Part shown: positions 62,015-64,000 of the stretch, piece by piece
Numbering within the stretch: the stretch's first letter is position 1
How the letters are laid out: every line of letters starts with the position of its first letter
Assembly: GCA_016715795.1 (NCBI GenBank)
Contig: JADJXP010000002.1
Coordinates: 186,001 to 250,000 of the forward strand
Source of the DNA: Chloracidobacterium sp.
GTDB lineage: Bacteria > Acidobacteriota > Blastocatellia > Pyrinomonadales > Pyrinomonadaceae
DNA: 64,000 bases
Reading direction: 5' to 3'
Notes under the pieces: model-generated
Told to the model about the DNA's origin: nothing
The model's input: the letters and a program-made list of their open reading frames with translations, nothing else
Databases searched by the model: none
Translations under genes and position numbers: made by a program

Positions 62015-62500
62015 ATGGCATCTGACATGACGCAGCTCGAAACACTCTTTCTGGCACTCGGCGACAGAACGCGGCTGCGCCTTCTATCGCTGATGGCTCC
62101 CGGCCCCGTCCCGGTGGGCCTGCTTGTTGACCTGACCGGCGAAAGCCAGCCGAAAGTATCACGGCATCTTGCGTACCTGCGTAATTGTGGGGTTGTGGCC
62201 GCCCAACGGAAGGGCAGACAGATCTATTACGGCATCAATTCGAGTGGCGACACTGCGGCGTGTCAGATGCTTGCGGTCGTTGTCGCTCAGTTGACCGGCA
62301 AGACGGCGGCGCGGAAAACAGCCGTCCGCGAAGCGGTCGCAAACCGGCCTCAAAAATCGGCAAGTGCGACGGAGATATATGAGGAGGCGAATATAGCCGT
62401 TCCGGAATCGGATCATGCGTGGGGCGAGCTTGAAGAGGATCTGCCGGATAGGCCGGCAGAGCGAGAGGAGCAGAGCGAGATGGATGTATTCCTACTCTAG
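62015..62500 (+). CDS. ArsR-family winged-helix regulator with long acidic tail
   Basis: A 161-residue protein. Residues 1-80 form an ArsR winged helix (LFLALGDRTRLRLLSLM, GESQPKVSRHLAYLRNCGV, RQIYYGINSS). No metal-binding Cys pair is visible in the recognition region. The rest is helical, basic then acidic (DHAWGELEEDLPD, EREEQSEMDVFLL). It diverges from the PLP enzyme gene and may control it, but the effector is unknown. Confidence 0.85.
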   Translation: MASDMTQLETLFLALGDRTRLRLLSLMAPGPVPVGLLVDLTGESQPKVSRHLAYLRNCGVVAAQRKGRQIYYGINSSGDTAACQMLAVVVAQLTGKTAARKTAVREAVANRPQKSASATEIYEEANIAVPESDHAWGELEEDLPDRPAEREEQSEMDVFLL

Positions 62501-62674
62501 CGGCGACTCGGCGTCGCGGAAGGGGCAATGACGGCACTTATTGTCGCAGCAGAAGCCTCGATTTAGAAGGTAACGCCGGGTCAACACCATCATGCCGTTC
62601 TCGAAGTAGAAATCGAGGCCCTCGACGAAGGTCTGGTTCTCGTCAGCGACGGTATTGGAAGCTTCACTTTGCAT
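62492..62674 (-). CDS. DUF5522 small Cys-rich protein
   Basis: About 60 residues: FYFENGMMVLTRRYLLNRGF followed by CCDNKCRHCPFRDAE, the DUF5522 signature with CxxxCxxC-like cysteines that could bind metal or a cluster. It starts inside the end of tlyA (11-bp overlap) and its 3' end overlaps the convergent ArsR gene by 9 bp. Function unknown; it is often found in such small overlapping settings. Confidence 0.8.
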   Translation of the reverse strand: MQSEASNTVADENQTFVEGLDFYFENGMMVLTRRYLLNRGFCCDNKCRHCPFRDAESPLE

Positions 62675-63404
62675 ATAGAGCGAGAAATTCCTTGTTTCCT
62701 TCGGCCCCAAGTATAGGCGAATCGATAAAGCCGCGAACCCTGAGCCCGAGCCCGGCGGCAAAGTCATTTATGTCTGAAACGACACGCTCATGTTTTTCGG
62801 CCTCACGGACGATGCCGCCCTTACCGACCTCGCCCTTGCCAACCTCGAACTGCGGTTTGATTAGAACGACGATAAATCCCTTGTCGGCCAACAGCGTAAT
62901 GATCGCCGGTATGACCTTCTTCACCGAAATGAACGACAGGTCCATCACGGCAACGTCAAACGTGCGGTCGAACTCGTTCGGTGTCAGATGCCGGGCATTG
63001 GTCCGCTCGCGAACCTCGACACGCGGATCATCTCTCAGCCGCCAATCGAGCTGGTTAGTGCCGCTGTCAATGCAAACGACGCTTTTGGCACCGTGCTGCA
63101 GCAGGCAATCGGTAAAACCGCCGGTCGATGCTCCGATGTCAATGCAGTCAAGTCCGGCAACCTCGATACCAAAATGCCGCAGGGCCGCCTCAAGCTTCAG
63201 GCCCCCGCGGCCGACGTATCTTGTTTCTGTAGACGTGCCTTTGAGCCGTATGGTTGCGTTGGAAGAAAATTTATCTGACGGTTTTTCGACGCGTTTATCG
63301 TCTGCGATCACCACGCCTGCCATCACCATGGCCTGCGCTCGAGTGCGACTCTCGGCGAGGCCGCGTTTTACGAGCAGCGTGTCGATCCGTTCCTTGACGG
63401 TCAC
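62664..63404 (-). CDS. tlyA: TlyA-family rRNA 2'-O-methyltransferase (or hemolysin-A-like)
   Basis: A 246-residue protein with N-terminal S4 RNA-binding domain (RIDTLLVKRGLAESRTRAQA) and an FtsJ-type methyltransferase domain (IDIGASTGGFTDCLLQHGAK, VMDLSFISVKKVIPAIITLL, IVVLIKPQFEVGKGEVGKGG). TlyA methylates 16S and 23S rRNA cytidines. It overlaps the PqqB-like gene upstream by 4 bp (ATGA) and DUF5522 downstream. Confidence 0.92.
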   Translation of the reverse strand: MTVKERIDTLLVKRGLAESRTRAQAMVMAGVVIADDKRVEKPSDKFSSNATIRLKGTSTETRYVGRGGLKLEAALRHFGIEVAGLDCIDIGASTGGFTDCLLQHGAKSVVCIDSGTNQLDWRLRDDPRVEVRERTNARHLTPNEFDRTFDVAVMDLSFISVKKVIPAIITLLADKGFIVVLIKPQFEVGKGEVGKGGIVREAEKHERVVSDINDFAAGLGLRVRGFIDSPILGAEGNKEFLALYAK

Positions 63405-64000
63405 AACCGGAACCTCAGGCCTAGTCTGGCAACGCGAAAGCCGAGGCGGCGAACCTCGGCGAGCCGTTTGCGCTCACCCTGCACCAGCGGATTGCTATGG
63501 TTGAAGTGAATAAAATGGACCTTGTTCCTTTCGCGTCGCGGCAGAGCCTTGAGCAACTGCATCGTCTCGGTGACAAATGGATGCGGCACCTCGCTCATGG
63601 GCCGAGCTATCTCGCCTTCGGCGTAGAACGTGCCGTCAAGCAGCAAATAGTCCGCCGAGCGGACAAGGTCAGCGAGCGGCGTTTGCCACTTGTTCCATTT
63701 GTCGATGTCAGGGATAAAGACAAGCGTTTTGTGTGCCGTCCTGATGCGATACCCGACCGTTTCAGAGAACTCGTCGCGATGCGGAACGAGGAACGGCGTG
63801 ACAGAGAGCGAGTCGGTGAGCTTGACGGGGATGTTGTCGGCCAGCGGCTGCAGGGTAATGTTGTCAATGGCGTTGAGCTGCGACCACGGGGCATTCGCCT
63901 CGAGCATCTGCTTCATTCGGGGCATCGTGAAGACATTGACTCCGGCCGTATTCATCGATTCGCGGCCGAGGTACATCAGGCCAGTGTAATGGCCTATGTG
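63401..64000 (-). CDS. PqqB-like MBL-fold protein (5' end outside window)
   Basis: About 200 residues visible, open to the right edge. HIGHYTGLMYLGRESM at the edge is typical of PqqB and related MBL proteins, with VFIPDIDKWNKWQTPLADLV, YLLLDGTFYAEGEIARPMSE and NKVHFIHFNHSNPLVQGE. It lacks PQQ neighbours, so it is more likely a relative of unknown substrate than true PqqB. The end overlaps tlyA as ATGA. Confidence 0.82.
   Translation of the reverse strand, partial: HIGHYTGLMYLGRESMNTAGVNVFTMPRMKQMLEANAPWSQLNAIDNITLQPLADNIPVKLTDSLSVTPFLVPHRDEFSETVGYRIRTAHKTLVFIPDIDKWNKWQTPLADLVRSADYLLLDGTFYAEGEIARPMSEVPHPFVTETMQLLKALPRRERNKVHFIHFNHSNPLVQGERKRLAEVRRLGFRVARLGLRFRL

Overview
The window looks like a high-GC soil or sediment bacterium of the Acidobacteriota, most likely Blastocatellia/Pyrinomonadaceae. 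That is an inference from gene style: an Oar-like TonB-dependent receptor with an N-terminal carboxypeptidase-regulatory domain, a giant Pro-Thr-repeat surface protein, M16 and M28 peptidases, TolB-like PD40 proteins, many small toxin-antitoxin pairs and very abundant palindromic intergenic repeats. No rRNA, CRISPR array, integrase or replication origin was seen; one tRNA-like gene was found.

Layout. 1-1.4 kb: 3' portion of trmFO, interrupted in frame by a palindromic element. 1.4-11.3 kb: a leftward phage-derived cassette (endolysin, small membrane protein, two spanin-like coiled-coil proteins, large terminase, portal, scaffold, coat, connector) with no tail genes and no integrase. Between terminase and portal sits a three-gene module: DUF4258 toxin, MqsA-type Zn-finger/HTH antitoxin with a long C-terminal extension, and a SecB-like chaperone. 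This is a toxin-antitoxin-chaperone (TAC) system and is the best candidate for the notable system here. 11.6-20 kb: HTH protein, DsbA/VKOR thiol-oxidation pair, ECF sigma/anti-sigma pair, M16 peptidase, class I aldolase, MBL hydrolase, S23-like protein. 20-26 kb: GNAT, DHH phosphoesterase, VapBC, amino-acid permease, DUF4160/DUF2442 pair, GDT1-like membrane protein. 26-37 kb: Pro-Thr surface protein, MsrA, Phd/PIN pair, DapF-like protein lacking both catalytic cysteines, CusF-like lipoprotein, M28 peptidase, secreted proteins. 37-52 kb: acyl-ACP desaturase-like protein, DUF433/DUF5615 pair, MBL hydrolase, TonB receptor, QueG, a REP-associated transposase flanked by its own palindromes, MoaA, a three-gene DUF433/antitoxin/ParE operon, tryptophanase, RHH/PIN pair, sugar ABC transporter. 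52-64 kb: acetyl-CoA synthetase, a second solitary terminase, inositol-phosphate synthase, tRNA, AAA+ ATPase, cystathionine gamma-synthase-like enzyme, ArsR regulator, DUF5522, TlyA, PqqB-like MBL protein.

Two themes cut across the window. First, at least seven toxin-antitoxin-like modules lie in 64 kb. Second, there are about ten families of composite palindromic repeats, several of them inserted in frame inside coding genes (trmFO, portal, both terminases, a spanin-like gene, endolysin) or supplying the last codons and stop of genes (GNAT, endolysin, queG). The two terminase paralogues carry different repeat families at the same protein position.
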